Shown: positions 41,962 through 50,572 of the stretch, one piece after another | Numbering within the stretch: position 1 is the first letter of the stretch | Layout: every line of letters starts with the position of its first letter | Source of the DNA: Faeciplasma sp964650705 | Lineage (GTDB): Bacteria; Bacillota; Clostridia; Oscillospirales; Ruminococcaceae | Reading direction: 5' to 3' | DNA: 64,000 nt | Assembly: GCA_964650705.1 (NCBI GenBank) | Contig: CAZYUJ010000007.1 | Location: 1-64,000 of the forward strand | Program-made: the position numbers and the translations under genes | Notes under the pieces: generated by a model | Told to the model about the DNA's origin: nothing | Seen by the model: only the letters and a program-made list of their open reading frames with translations | Databases searched by the model: none

Positions 41962-43200
41962 ATGCGCGATATTTTGCACTGTGATCTGAATAATTTTTAT
42001 GCCTCGGTCGAATGCCGTGATAACCCTGAGCTAAGAGGACATCCCGTTGCGGTCTGCGGAAGTGTTGAGGATAGGGCGGGGATAGTTTTGGCGAAAAATG
42101 ACCTTGCAAAATCATTTGGCGTCAAAACTGCCGAGAAGATATATGAAGCAAAGCAAAAATGCCCTCACCTTGTCATCGTTCCGCCGAGAATGCATGAATA
42201 TTCTAAAACAGCTAAAGAGGTCAGAAAGATATATGCCCGCTATACCGACCTTGTCGAGCCGTTTGGGATGGACGAATGTTGGCTTGATGTTACCGGCTCT
42301 CACTTCTTGTTTGGCTCGAGTGCGGAGATCGCAGACCGCATCCGTCAAGAGGTGAAGAACGAAACGGGTCTGACGATATCTGTCGGAGTGAGCTTTACAA
42401 AGGTTTTGGCGAAGCTTGGCTCGGATATGAAAAAGCCTGACGCTGTTACTGTGCTGACAAAAGATATCTATAAGCAAAAGATATATCCTTTAGCGGCAAA
42501 CGAACTTATCGGAATCGGCCCTGCCACAATGCGACGGCTCGCTAAACTGAGGATATTTACACTCGGCGATCTTGCACGATCAGACCCGGAAATGCTGATC
42601 AGAAACCTCGGAAAAAGCGGAATGTGGCTGTGGCGTGCCGTCAACGGGTATGATGATGCGATAGTTCACGAAGTCGGCTATGAATCGGTCGCAAAATCGG
42701 TGGGAAATTCGACAACACTCCGCGAGGATCTGTATACAAACACACAGGTCTGGCAGGTTATGCTCGGCCTTGCCGAAGAGGTTTGCCGCCGCCTGCGCCA
42801 AGGGGAGCAGTGTGCGGGCGGTGTGTGCATAAGCGTGAAAACAAAGGATCTTGATTATCACGAGTTTCAAACTCAGCTCGATTATCCGACGAACTCTGCT
42901 CTTATCTTGGCGGAAAAGGGCTTCAAGCTGTTTTTAAAGAATTTCGACTGGCATCTTCCTATTCGTGCGGTTGGAATAAGGGGGATAAATCTTGTATGCG
43001 AGGATATAGAGCGCCAATGCTCGATGTTCACAGATTCCGCAAGAACTGAAAAGCTTGAGGCTTTGGATGTTGTGTCCGATCGCCTGCGGGAGCGCTTCGG
43101 CAAGGACGTTATATATCCTGCCCGGCTGAAAAACGATCTGTTCCTGACACATGATAAGATCAATATTTTCAACAGTACGCACAGCTTTTCGGTGGGGTGA
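41962..43200 (+). CDS. dinB: DNA polymerase IV (Y-family)
   Basis: 412 residues. Error-prone translesion polymerase: CDLNNFYASVECRDNPEL at the N-terminus (first metal Asp), VEPFGMDECWLDVTGS (second metal Asp/Glu), VGVSFTKVLAKLGSDMKKPD, the thumb GIGPATMRRLAKLRIFTLGDLA, and a C-terminal little-finger domain. Two LexA sites upstream show SOS control. Three-hairpin elements lie on both sides of the gene. Confidence 0.93.
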   Translation: MRDILHCDLNNFYASVECRDNPELRGHPVAVCGSVEDRAGIVLAKNDLAKSFGVKTAEKIYEAKQKCPHLVIVPPRMHEYSKTAKEVRKIYARYTDLVEPFGMDECWLDVTGSHFLFGSSAEIADRIRQEVKNETGLTISVGVSFTKVLAKLGSDMKKPDAVTVLTKDIYKQKIYPLAANELIGIGPATMRRLAKLRIFTLGDLARSDPEMLIRNLGKSGMWLWRAVNGYDDAIVHEVGYESVAKSVGNSTTLREDLYTNTQVWQVMLGLAEEVCRRLRQGEQCAGGVCISVKTKDLDYHEFQTQLDYPTNSALILAEKGFKLFLKNFDWHLPIRAVGIRGINLVCEDIERQCSMFTDSARTEKLEALDVVSDRLRERFGKDVIYPARLKNDLFLTHDKINIFNSTHSFSVG

Positions 43201-43202
43201 GC

Positions 43203-43379
43203 GCCGTGGCACCGAAGGTGCGAGTGGCGCGATACCCTGCGCGAAGCGCGGGCTCCTTTTTGGCGGTGATTTTATTTTTTGCATCTGTTGCCGAGAAAAC
43301 GCCTTTTCCGCCTCGACCGCTTGCTCAGCCTGCCGCCTGTGCAAGCGACCTCGGCTGCTGCCTGCGGGCGCCGAACCTC
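43203..43379. other. GC-rich intergenic sequence after dinB
   Basis: GC-rich repeat-like sequence with short palindromes (GCGCGAAGCGCG-like) and pieces shared with 45760-45840 (CCTCGACCG, GACCTCGGCTGC). Several open frames cross it in three frames, all Arg/Pro/Ala-rich and without a ribosome-binding site; I do not accept any as a gene. Confidence 0.6.
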
Positions 43380-43483
43380 GGGCGAAGCCCTGCCCTTCCC
43401 CTGCCCGACGGGCAGGGGAAGGGCGTTCCAAGGCGCCTTCGGCGCCTTGGAACAAGTGGCGCTTTGCGCCACGGGCTTCGCCC
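43380..43483. repeat. Three-hairpin dispersed element, copy 3
   Basis: Perfect 11-bp outer arms (43380-43390 and 43473-43483). Hairpin 1 has a 15-bp stem GCCCTTCCCCTGCCC-gac (43392-43424), hairpin 2 is the 13-bp GTTCCAAGGCGCC-ttc stem also present in copy 2 (43425-43453), and hairpin 3 is GTGGCGC-ttt-GCGCCAC (43456-43472). Relative to copy 2 the sequence reads in the opposite orientation (AAC-AAG versus CTT-GTT beside hairpin 2). Confidence 0.9.
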
Positions 43484-43504
43484 GCCCTTGTCGCAACCGA
43501 AAAA

Positions 43505-43541
43505 TAAAATCCCCGAAGGCTAAAACCTACGGGGATTTTAC
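43505..43541 (+). terminator. Terminator-like hairpin
   Basis: AAAATCCCCG...CGGGGATTTT, bidirectional in form, about 305 bases after dinB; it may be the effective end of that transcript. Confidence 0.6.
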
Positions 43542-43544
43542 TAT

Positions 43545-43752
43545 ATTGGCTTTCAAGAACAAATTGGTATAGTTTGATTTGGGCGGCGCTGCATCGCCGC
43601 GTGTGAAACCTATTTGCAAGAACAATGAATCGAGTTAGCCTCGGCTAACTGATTACAGTATACACTACTTTTCGCTGTCTGTCAATATGTTTTTAGATTT
43701 TTTTCATATATATTCTTGCTCCAAACAAATCCGGTATTGTTACATTTGGCTA
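43545..43752. other. Intergenic region before typA
   Basis: No gene seen. It has short hairpins (CGGCG...CGCCG near 43586; GTTAGCC-tc-GGCTAAC near 43634) followed by AT-rich sequence leading to the typA promoter. Confidence 0.5.
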
Positions 43753-43782
43753 TTGATTTTGCGCTAGCTTTGGGTATATAAT
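43753..43782 (+). promoter_or_regulatory. Promoter of typA
   Basis: TTGATT (43753-43758), 18 bases, TATAAT (43777-43782). Confidence 0.6.
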
Positions 43783-43859
43783 AAAATAGATATAATGTGC
43801 GAACTTAAACAAATATTTGAATTATTTTTATGGATATTCACAGAAATGAGGAATCGGAA

Positions 43860-45680
43860 TTGGTAAGAAACGATTTAAGAAACATTGCAATAATTGCCCA
43901 CGTTGACCACGGAAAGACGACTCTCGTTGACGAAATGCTCAAACAAAGCGGCACCTTCCGCGAGAATCAGGTCGTAAGCGACCGTGTTATGGACTCTAAC
44001 GATATCGAGCGTGAGCGCGGCATCACGATTTTGGCAAAGAACACATCCATTATGTACGGAGACACAAAAATAAACATCATCGACACTCCCGGTCACGCTG
44101 ACTTCGGAGGTGAGGTTGAACGTATTTTGAAGATGGTTGACGGCGTCATCCTTTTGGTAGACGCTGCCGAGGGCCCCATGCCCCAGACAAGATTTGTTTT
44201 ACAGCATGCCCTCGAGCTCGGCCACCGTGTTATCATCGCTATCAACAAGATAGACAAGCCTGATGCACGAATCAACGAGGTCATCGACGAATGCTTCGAG
44301 CTTTTGATCGACCTTGACGCAACAGACGAACAGCTCGATTCTCCTATCCTCTTCTGTTCGGGACGTGACGGAACTGCTTCTTTGAATGAAAAAGTCCCCG
44401 GAACTGATCTTACTCCCTTGTTTGAAAAGATCGTCGAGTATGTCCCTGCTCCTGAGGGCGAGCCCGAAGAGCCCTTACAGATCCTCGTTTCTTCCATCGA
44501 CTATAATGAATATGTCGGAAGAATCGCCATCGGCAAGGTTGAGCGCGGTTCAGTCAAGGTCAATCAAGAGGTTATGATAGGCGACTATCACCACTCGAAA
44601 AAGGAATATCGCGGAAAGATCGTCACTCTTTATCAGATAAACGGCCTTGAAAGAGTTCCTGCACAGTCGGCAACCGTCGGAGACATCGTTTGCATCAGCG
44701 GCATCGAAAATATCACTATCGGTGATACTATCTGTGACTTCAACAACTATGAGCCGCTTCCTTTTGTAAAGATCAGCGAGCCCACAGTCGAAATGACCTT
44801 TAGCGTCAACGACTCTCCCTTCGCAGGAAGAGAGGGCAAGTTTGTGACCTCTCGCCATATCCGTGAGCGCCTTTTCAAAGAGCTTTTGAAGGATGTTTCT
44901 TTGAGGGTCACCGAAACCGATTCGACCGACTCGTTCAAGGTCGCAGGAAGAGGCGAGATGCACCTTTCAATTCTTATTGAGAATATGCGCCGTGAGGGCT
45001 ATGAGCTCGGTGTTTCCACACCCAGAGTTTTGTATAAAGAAATTGACGGCAAGCTCTGTGAGCCTATTGAGGAGCTTGTTGTTGACGTTCCCGAAAACTG
45101 CCTCGGCTCTGTTATGGAGAAGATGGGTAACCGCAAGGGCGAAATGGTTTCGATGAACCCGATGGGAAGCCGAATGAAGGTCGTGTTCCACGTTCCCGCA
45201 AGAGGACTCTTCGGTTACAGAAACGAATTTTTGACCGACACCAAGGGTGAGGGTATCATGAGCTCGGTGTTCCACGAATATCAGCCCTATAAGGGCGATA
45301 TTCCCCGCCGTTCACAGGGGTCTTTGATCGCATTTGAAACCGGCGAAGCCGTAACCTATGGACTGTATAATGCTCAGGAGCGCGGCGCCCTTATCATCAC
45401 GGCGGGCACCCCCGTTTATGAAGGCATGATCGTCGGAATGAGCCCGAAGTCTGAGGACTTGGTCGTTAACGTCTGCAAGAAAAAGCATTTGACAAATACC
45501 CGTGCCAGCGGCTCGGACGATGCTTTGCGCCTTGTTCCGCCGAGAGTCCTTAGCCTCGAGGACAGCCTTGAATTCATCGCAGAGGACGAGCTTGTCGAGG
45601 TCACACCCAAAACCATCCGCCTAAGAAAGAAGACTCTTTCCAACACCCAGAGAATGAAGGATAACGCAAAGCTGAAATAA
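43860..45680 (+). CDS. typA: Ribosome-associated GTPase TypA/BipA
   Basis: 606 residues from TTG at 43860, chosen because GAGGAA lies 7 bases upstream and the protein then starts VRNDLRNIAIIAHVDHGKTT as the family does; an ATG at 43830 lacks a ribosome-binding site. Translational GTPase with AHVDHGKTTL (G1), DTPGHADFGGEVE (G3) and NKIDKPDA (G4), the EF-G-like domains III and V, and the BipA C-terminal domain. It acts on the ribosome in 50S assembly and stress adaptation. Confidence 0.94.
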   Translation: MVRNDLRNIAIIAHVDHGKTTLVDEMLKQSGTFRENQVVSDRVMDSNDIERERGITILAKNTSIMYGDTKINIIDTPGHADFGGEVERILKMVDGVILLVDAAEGPMPQTRFVLQHALELGHRVIIAINKIDKPDARINEVIDECFELLIDLDATDEQLDSPILFCSGRDGTASLNEKVPGTDLTPLFEKIVEYVPAPEGEPEEPLQILVSSIDYNEYVGRIAIGKVERGSVKVNQEVMIGDYHHSKKEYRGKIVTLYQINGLERVPAQSATVGDIVCISGIENITIGDTICDFNNYEPLPFVKISEPTVEMTFSVNDSPFAGREGKFVTSRHIRERLFKELLKDVSLRVTETDSTDSFKVAGRGEMHLSILIENMRREGYELGVSTPRVLYKEIDGKLCEPIEELVVDVPENCLGSVMEKMGNRKGEMVSMNPMGSRMKVVFHVPARGLFGYRNEFLTDTKGEGIMSSVFHEYQPYKGDIPRRSQGSLIAFETGEAVTYGLYNAQERGALIITAGTPVYEGMIVGMSPKSEDLVVNVCKKKHLTNTRASGSDDALRLVPPRVLSLEDSLEFIAEDELVEVTPKTIRLRKKTLSNTQRMKDNAKLK

Positions 45681-45845
45681 TACGGCGAAGAAGGCGACGA
45701 CGTCGCACAGCGCGCTCCGAAGCTTAACTGAGGAGCTGTGCGTGCGGTGGAGGAGCCGGTCGGTTGCCTGCACAGTCACCGCCTCGACCGGCGGCACTGT
45801 TCTTTCCAAGAACGCGCCCGCCGACCTCGGCTGCATCAAAACACA
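45681..45845. repeat. GC-rich intergenic repeat-like sequence
   Basis: Between typA and the thioesterase gene. It contains GCGACGACGTCGC and AGCTTAACTGAGGAGCT palindromes and a CCGGTCGG...CCTCGACCGG inverted pair, with partial similarity (GACGTC, CCGAAGC, GGTGGAGG) to the sequences at 14490 and 50441. No gene supported. Confidence 0.5.
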
Positions 45846-45861
45846 ATATAGGAGACAAAAA

Positions 45862-46260
45862 ATGAAAGAAGTAACGATCGGCACCGAGTTCGTGTCGAAC
45901 ACGATAGTATCAGAGAATAACACCGCACTTTCCGTCGGAAGCGGCGAGTCGCTTGTTTTCTCGACACCCATGATGATCGCGCTGATGGAAAACGCGGCAT
46001 ATCTTTGTTTGAAGCCCTTTTTGGATGAAAGTGAGTCCTCTGTCGGAATCAAAATGGACACCACCCACGAATCCGCATCTCCCATCGGACTTGCAATTTC
46101 GGCCCGTGCCAAGATAACCGAGGTCAACGGAAAGATCGTGACCTTTGAGGTCATGGCTTCGGATGCCTTTGGCATCATCGGCAGGGGAGTGCATCAGCGT
46201 GCGGTTATAAACACGGAAAAGTTCATCTCGCGTGCAAATCAGAAATTGAATCAGATATAA
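45862..46260 (+). CDS. FlK-like hotdog thioesterase
   Basis: 132 residues from ATG at 45862 (AGGAG upstream); an in-frame extension into the GC-rich spacer was rejected. The fold markers match the fluoroacetyl-CoA-thioesterase-like family: FSTPMMIALMENAAY near residue 34, TTHESASPIG near 70, and a C-terminal GRGVHQRAVIN strand with the conserved His. It likely hydrolyses an acyl-CoA; substrate unknown. It ends at a strong terminator. Confidence 0.75.
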   Translation: MKEVTIGTEFVSNTIVSENNTALSVGSGESLVFSTPMMIALMENAAYLCLKPFLDESESSVGIKMDTTHESASPIGLAISARAKITEVNGKIVTFEVMASDAFGIIGRGVHQRAVINTEKFISRANQKLNQI

Positions 46261-46264
46261 AAAC

Positions 46265-46296
46265 AAACCGCCGAAGATCTCGGCGGTCTGTTTTAT
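46265..46296 (+). terminator. Terminator of the FlK-like gene
   Basis: ACCGCCGA-agatc-TCGGCGGT followed by CTGTTTTAT. Confidence 0.8.
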
Positions 46297-46297
46297 A

Positions 46298-46328
46298 AAG
46301 AAAAAACCCGCTTCAATTGAAGCGGGCT
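46298..46328 (-). terminator. Terminator of the small lipoprotein gene
   Basis: CCCGCTTCAATTGAAGCGGG is a perfect palindrome; on the minus strand it is followed by TTTTTTCTTT. Confidence 0.85.
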
Positions 46329-46344
46329 GTTTTGTCAGTTTTGA

Positions 46345-46716
46345 TTACTCAACGTAGTTAGGGCCGAAGTAAGCGATACCGTCAGAAGTATTCTGGATAA
46401 CATCCTGTGCTACATCGTAAACGAAAGTAACGATGCCTTCAGTGCCTTCGATTGTGCAGTCGAGGAAGTAAGAAGGAACGCTGGGGTCGTTTACGTCAAC
46501 AACGTAAGTACCGGTGATAACGACGTCAGAAAGAGTGCTGGTCATAGTCAAAGTACCAGAGTTGTTTTCAGCATCATAAGCGCCGAAGGTGATGGAGTTA
46601 GTGCCGGTGCCGTCAGAGTAAACAGCGCCTTCTGCAGGAGCCTGAAGCTTGGTGCAAGCGGTGAATACAGTGAGAGCCATAACCAAAATGAGTGCTACTG
46701 AAATTAATCTTTTCAT
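46345..46716 (-). CDS. Small putative lipoprotein
   Basis: 123 residues from ATG at 46716 (GGGGGA upstream). Lys-Arg then a hydrophobic signal segment ending VFTAC, with Cys21 as the likely lipidated residue. The mature part is Thr/Asp-rich and beta-type, with repeated TGTNS, SGTLTMTSTLS and GTYVVDVNDPS strands. No family recognised. It should be anchored on the outer face of the membrane. Consensus promoter at 46772-46800. Confidence 0.7.
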   Translation of the reverse strand: MKRLISVALILVMALTVFTACTKLQAPAEGAVYSDGTGTNSITFGAYDAENNSGTLTMTSTLSDVVITGTYVVDVNDPSVPSYFLDCTIEGTEGIVTFVYDVAQDVIQNTSDGIAYFGPNYVE

Positions 46717-46771
46717 GTTAATTAATCCCCCGATAGAATTAAAATATAGTCGATTTACTAATCGTACCTTT

Positions 46772-46800
46772 ATTATAACCTCAACGAATGCCGTTGTCAA
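46772..46800 (-). promoter_or_regulatory. Promoter of the small lipoprotein
   Basis: Minus-strand TTGACA (46795-46800), 17 bases, TATAAT (46772-46777). Confidence 0.8.
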
Positions 46801-46906
46801 TAAATTAAGGATCTTTTGTTTTAAACATTGTGATAAATATACAGTTTAATTTATCACAATTTGTTTATTATTCCGATTAATATATCTTTCTTAAAACCGA
46901 CAGTCT

Positions 46907-47365
46907 TCACTGTCCGTCCGAGTTAGACTTATTGTATGCTTTAAAGCTTTTCGGTCTGTTATCCGATACGAAATACCTTATAATATTCCGTCTTGTGACG
47001 ATGCCGATAAATTTTCCTTCGTCGTCAACAACAGGCACGAAGTTCTGGCGCATTGCAAGCTCCAAAAGCTCATCCATGGTTGCCGTGATCCTGACAGCCG
47101 CGCGGTCTTTGTGTATAAGCTTCTTAAGCTTAAGCTCCTCGGCGTCATAGATGGAGACCCCGTCAGTGTCTTCAATAGACTCATCAAGCATGAACCACAA
47201 AAAGTCGCCTTCTGTAACCGTTCCCAAATATTCGCCCTTTCGGTTTATAACAGGGATCGAGGAATATCCGTGATGGCGCATTTTTTCGAGCGCCTGACGG
47301 ATGGAGTAGTCATCATATAAATATGCTACATCCTTTTTTAGTGTTAAGAAAAAAGCAATGTTCAT
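46907..47365 (-). CDS. Two-CBS-domain protein
   Basis: 152 residues with two CBS motifs: YSIRQALEKMRHHGYSSIPV...GTVTEGDFL (about 20-55) and TMDELLELAMRQNFVPVVDDEGKFIGIVTRRNII (split, about 95-128). CBS pairs bind adenine nucleotides and serve as energy sensors. No catalytic domain is attached. It starts 1 base within the vanY-like stop (TAATG), so the two are co-translated. Confidence 0.85.
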   Translation of the reverse strand: MNIAFFLTLKKDVAYLYDDYSIRQALEKMRHHGYSSIPVINRKGEYLGTVTEGDFLWFMLDESIEDTDGVSIYDAEELKLKKLIHKDRAAVRITATMDELLELAMRQNFVPVVDDEGKFIGIVTRRNIIRYFVSDNRPKSFKAYNKSNSDGQ

Positions 47366-48327
47366 TAGTTCTCTTCCGTTTCTTGGTCGATGGCAGAGTC
47401 ATCTGCCCAAACATATTCTTCGAAAAATTCTTCCAAGCAAAGCCCTGAGTCACGGATGATCGCAGCGTATTCAACGCCGACGTATCTATAGTGCCACGGC
47501 TCATAGATATAGCCTGTAATATCCGTCTTGTCTTTTAAGTATCTTAAGATGAAGCCGTAATCAGCGGCATTTTCCTGAAGCCAGCGATATTCTTCCGTTT
47601 GGTCGAAGGCTTCATATGTATCCCAGTCGTCCTCGGTCACGATATCAACAGCCAATCCTGCGTTGTGTTCGCTTGTGCCCGGAAGCGCAATGTTTATCAA
47701 AACGTCCGCATACGCTTCGTCATAGCTCCAGCCGTATTTCTCCATTCGGGATTTTATGTTTCGCTCAAACAGCTTTTTCTGATAGCTCACGGTGCGGTAC
47801 GCAGAAAGCACCTTCAGCTCGATTCCGTCCTCTTTTGCGGCTTCGATCATATCGCGGCAATATTTCGCCGCAGTGACCTCAAGCTCATATGAGCCCTGAA
47901 CATAATCTGTTTCAACTTCATAATCATCAGGAAGGGGATACTCGTGGTTTACAAGGAAAAAGTGCTCGTTTTCGATAAATTCAATGTCCGATATATCCGA
48001 TTCAGCTTCTGTGTTTTCGACGGCTTCCTCGGCGGTCGCTTCTTCGGTCGTCTCATCAGTTACCTCGGCCGTCTCTTCAACAGAAGTCGTCTCTTCGATA
48101 GAGCTGATCGATTCCTCGGCGGTTGTTTCAGCGGTTTGATCTCGCGTTTCGCTCACCTCCGTCTCGGTAGCCTCAGTGGCGGTTGCGGTCTGTGATTGGC
48201 GGTCAGCAGGCTCGGCGGTGGTAATGGTCACCTCGGGCTCGATGACCGGTGTGTTCACAGGCTTGGCTTCGCATGAGCAAAGCATCATCATTGCCGCCAG
48301 AATAGCCGCAAGTGTTTTATATCTCAA
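47365..48327 (-). CDS. D-alanyl-D-alanine carboxypeptidase, M15B/VanY-type lipoprotein
   Basis: 320 residues. Signal with a lipobox-like LCSC (Cys19) is followed by a Thr/Glu-rich low-complexity spacer (about 26-115) that would span the cell wall. The peptidase domain then has SAYRTVSYQKKLFE, ALPGTSEHNAGLAVDI and EPWHYRYVG, which supply the zinc ligands and catalytic residues of M15B enzymes. It trims terminal D-Ala from peptidoglycan stems. No van regulators are nearby, so this is housekeeping rather than resistance. Followed by the CBS gene. Confidence 0.88.
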   Translation of the reverse strand: MRYKTLAAILAAMMMLCSCEAKPVNTPVIEPEVTITTAEPADRQSQTATATEATETEVSETRDQTAETTAEESISSIEETTSVEETAEVTDETTEEATAEEAVENTEAESDISDIEFIENEHFFLVNHEYPLPDDYEVETDYVQGSYELEVTAAKYCRDMIEAAKEDGIELKVLSAYRTVSYQKKLFERNIKSRMEKYGWSYDEAYADVLINIALPGTSEHNAGLAVDIVTEDDWDTYEAFDQTEEYRWLQENAADYGFILRYLKDKTDITGYIYEPWHYRYVGVEYAAIIRDSGLCLEEFFEEYVWADDSAIDQETEEN

Positions 48328-48472
48328 AAAAGGGTCACATCCTTAGTTTATTGTTTCCGATTATATTTTAGCACACATTGCGAACTTTGTCTTGATTAAA
48401 ATTAACCAAAGTTTACGCATATAATTTTACACGGCGATTATTTTGTTATTGTGACAGAAAGGAGTTGAGATC

Positions 48473-49609
48473 TTGAAAGATCCAAGTGACAACAAGGTGC
48501 TGAATACAGTTCTCGGCGGAATTTTCGCCGCCTTGCTGTGCTTCTCTTCATATATTGCTTTTACGGTGTTGCCCAATGTCCCTGCGTTCATAAGTATGGG
48601 CGAGCTTGCCGCAAGACTTACATCAGGGGAATTTTCAAGCAGCGAGGAAGCTGACATCGGCACACAAACACAAGACACAGCGGAAGAGAAGCCTGATACC
48701 GGGCGTTTGTCATCCGAAATTGCGAACAGCTTGATATCCCTTTCCGGCGTGATGTATGAGTTTGAGTCGGAGGATGAGGAGGCAACGCTGCCCGAAGAGG
48801 AGCTCACGCCCTCACACATAAGCGGCCCGATAATAAGAAAGACCTATTCATATTCGCCCTCAGGCTCGATCATAGAGCTGCCGTTCGGCGGACTTTTGAG
48901 AAACTGTACCGATGTGACCAACGATTATCTTTTGGATCAATGCGAGCGGGATACGGCACAGAAAATATCGGATATTTCCGAGCCGATAGTGCTTATTATG
49001 CATACCCATACGACCGAAAGCTACGAGAGCGGTGCGAGCGAGTTTTACAGCGAATATGATTCCTCACGCTCGACCGATCTGTCCGAAACGGTAGTCGCAG
49101 TAGGCGATAGGATAGCCGAAAAGCTCACTGAAGCAGGCATAGGTGTCATACATCTCACAGAAATGTTTGACTATCCCGAATATTCGGGAGCATATGACAG
49201 AAGCAGTGAGAGGGTGATCGAGATATTGGAGGAATACCCAAGCATCCAGATAGTCATTGACGTTCACCGAGATGCGATAGAATCGGAAGGCGTGCGCTAT
49301 GCCCCCGTTGCTGAAATTAACGGCAAGACTGCCGCACAGGTGATGATGATCTGTGGGTGTATGAATGTTCCTCAATATAGATATAATTTGCGGCTGGCTA
49401 CACGCCTACAGGGGATAATGGAGACAAACTATCCCGGTCTTACCCGCCCGATACTTTTCGATGAGCGCAACTATAATCAAGAGCTGACAAAGGGAAGCAT
49501 CCTTTTGGAGATGGGTTCACACGCAAATTCGCTTGAAGAAGCGCTCTACAGCGGTGAACTTGTGGGAGAGTGTTTAAAACAGCTTATCCTTGAGCTCACA
49601 AATGAGTGA
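48473..49609 (+). CDS. spoIIP: Stage II sporulation protein P (SpoIIP)
   Basis: 378 residues, TTG start behind AAAGGAG. One N-terminal transmembrane helix (about 9-30), an acidic linker, then the SpoIIP amidase/endopeptidase domain: LIMHTHTTESYESG (metal His), VIDVHRDAIE, TRLQGIMETNYPGL and a C-terminal LLEMGSHANSLEEAL (metal/catalytic Glu and His). With SpoIID and SpoIIM it degrades peptidoglycan during engulfment in the mother cell. Confidence 0.92.
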   Translation: MKDPSDNKVLNTVLGGIFAALLCFSSYIAFTVLPNVPAFISMGELAARLTSGEFSSSEEADIGTQTQDTAEEKPDTGRLSSEIANSLISLSGVMYEFESEDEEATLPEEELTPSHISGPIIRKTYSYSPSGSIIELPFGGLLRNCTDVTNDYLLDQCERDTAQKISDISEPIVLIMHTHTTESYESGASEFYSEYDSSRSTDLSETVVAVGDRIAEKLTEAGIGVIHLTEMFDYPEYSGAYDRSSERVIEILEEYPSIQIVIDVHRDAIESEGVRYAPVAEINGKTAAQVMMICGCMNVPQYRYNLRLATRLQGIMETNYPGLTRPILFDERNYNQELTKGSILLEMGSHANSLEEALYSGELVGECLKQLILELTNE

Positions 49610-49635
49610 TAATTGCCGAAATTTGTGATTCTCTA

Positions 49636-49664
49636 TTGGCAAATCCGACAAATTGTGATATTAT
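49636..49664 (+). promoter_or_regulatory. Promoter of the ACT-domain gene
   Basis: TTGGCA (49636-49641), 17 bases, TATTAT (49659-49664), about 45 bases before the ATG. Confidence 0.65.
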
Positions 49665-49708
49665 AGCTTTAATGTGCTAAAACCTCAGCGATAAAGGAGA
49701 ATGATAAA

Positions 49709-49978
49709 ATGAAAGCAGTAATTTCAGTAATCGGCAAGGACGCAGTCGGCATTTTGGCAAAGGTCTCAACCATTTGCGCCGAGAACAATGCTAATGTAAC
49801 AGAAGTTACACAGTCAGTTTTACAGGACGTTTTTGCAATGGTAATGCTTGTCGATATAACGAATATATCCACACCCTTGGCAGAGCTCAGCGACAAGATG
49901 ACAGAGCTCGGCAAACAGCTCGGACTCTCAATTTATGTAATGCACGAGGATATATTTAATACAATGCATCATATATAG
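49709..49978 (+). CDS. ACT domain protein, UPF0237 family
   Basis: 89 residues: a single ACT domain, AVISVIGKDAVGILAKVSTICAENNANVTEV at the start, as in UPF0237/GcvR-like small regulators. ACT domains bind amino acids. In Firmicutes this gene nearly always precedes the UPF0210 (PFL-like) gene, as here, with a repeat-rich gap between. ATG with AAAGGAG. Its last 13 codons are duplicated at 50371-50409 beyond the assembly gap. Confidence 0.88.
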   Translation: MKAVISVIGKDAVGILAKVSTICAENNANVTEVTQSVLQDVFAMVMLVDITNISTPLAELSDKMTELGKQLGLSIYVMHEDIFNTMHHI

Positions 49979-49984
49979 CAAAGG

Positions 49985-50091
49985 TGATCGTAGTTTGAAA
50001 TTTGTTCGGTTTCGCAAAGCGAAATTCAAGAGCTGTGCTCTTGAAAGAATAAATTTATAACCGACGTATGGGCAGTAACCTTGATATCAAG
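49985..50091 (+). repeat. ~109-bp tandem repeat unit, copy A
   Basis: Identical to 50249-50355. Contains two hairpins, TTTCGcaaagCGAAA and TTCAAGAGC-tgt-GCTCTTGAA. Confidence 0.9.
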
Positions 50092-50191
50092 NNNNNNNNN
50101 NNNNNNNNNNNNNNNNNNNNNNNNNNNNNNNNNNNNNNNNNNNNNNNNNNNNNNNNNNNNNNNNNNNNNNNNNNNNNNNNNNNNNNNNNNN
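50092..50191. other. Assembly gap (100 N)
   Basis: Exactly 100 unknown bases, the usual placeholder for a scaffold gap of unknown size, flanked on both sides by the same tandem repeat. The true length and any additional copies are unknown. Confidence 0.98.
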
Positions 50192-50355
50192 GCTCTTGAA
50201 AGAATAAATTTATAACCGACGTATGGGCAGTAACCTTGATATCAAGTCTGATCGTAGTTTGAAATTTGTTCGGTTTCGCAAAGCGAAATTCAAGAGCTGT
50301 GCTCTTGAAAGAATAAATTTATAACCGACGTATGGGCAGTAACCTTGATATCAAG
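50192..50355 (+). repeat. ~109-bp tandem repeat, partial copy B and full copy C
   Basis: Bases 50192-50246 match the end of the unit. After TC, 50249-50355 repeat the whole unit seen at 49985-50091, so the period is 109 bases. Each unit carries the 9-bp GAGCTGTGCTC-type hairpin. Immediately after it (50371-50429) come a near copy of the last 13 codons of the ACT gene and the bases that follow its stop. Confidence 0.9.
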
Positions 50356-50440
50356 CTTTGGCGTCGGTTTATGCACGAGGATATTTTCAATACAATGCAT
50401 CATATATAGCAAAGGTGATCGCAGTTTGAGATTCAGCACG

Positions 50441-50560
50441 AAGGAGCCGACGTCTGAAGCACGCCTGCCGTCAGGCAGTGGGTGCGGAAGGTGGAGGCGG
50501 TCCTTGAGCGGAAAAACTGCGGCGCCGCACCTTGAAACAAAATCTGACCTCCAAGAAAGG
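50441..50560. repeat. GC-rich repeat, family 2 copy
   Basis: GAGCCGACGTCTGAAGC, a hairpin (CCTGCCgtcaGGCAG) and GGAAGGTGGAGGCGGTC follow the same order as in the pyrE-pyrF gap at 14487-14555. No gene supported. Confidence 0.6.
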
Positions 50561-50572
50561 TAACGATAGAAA

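Noticed and set aside
41718..43572. Open frames in the GC-rich stretches on both sides of dinB
   Set aside because: They are Arg/Pro/Ala-rich, overlap on several frames and both strands, lack ribosome-binding sites and follow palindromic repeats.
46907..48327. Vancomycin-resistance cluster
   Set aside because: Only a VanY-like carboxypeptidase is present, paired with a CBS protein; no vanHAX or vanRS genes are nearby.
49985..50355. CRISPR array
   Set aside because: Tandem 109-bp units without short identical repeats separated by unique spacers, and no cas genes.
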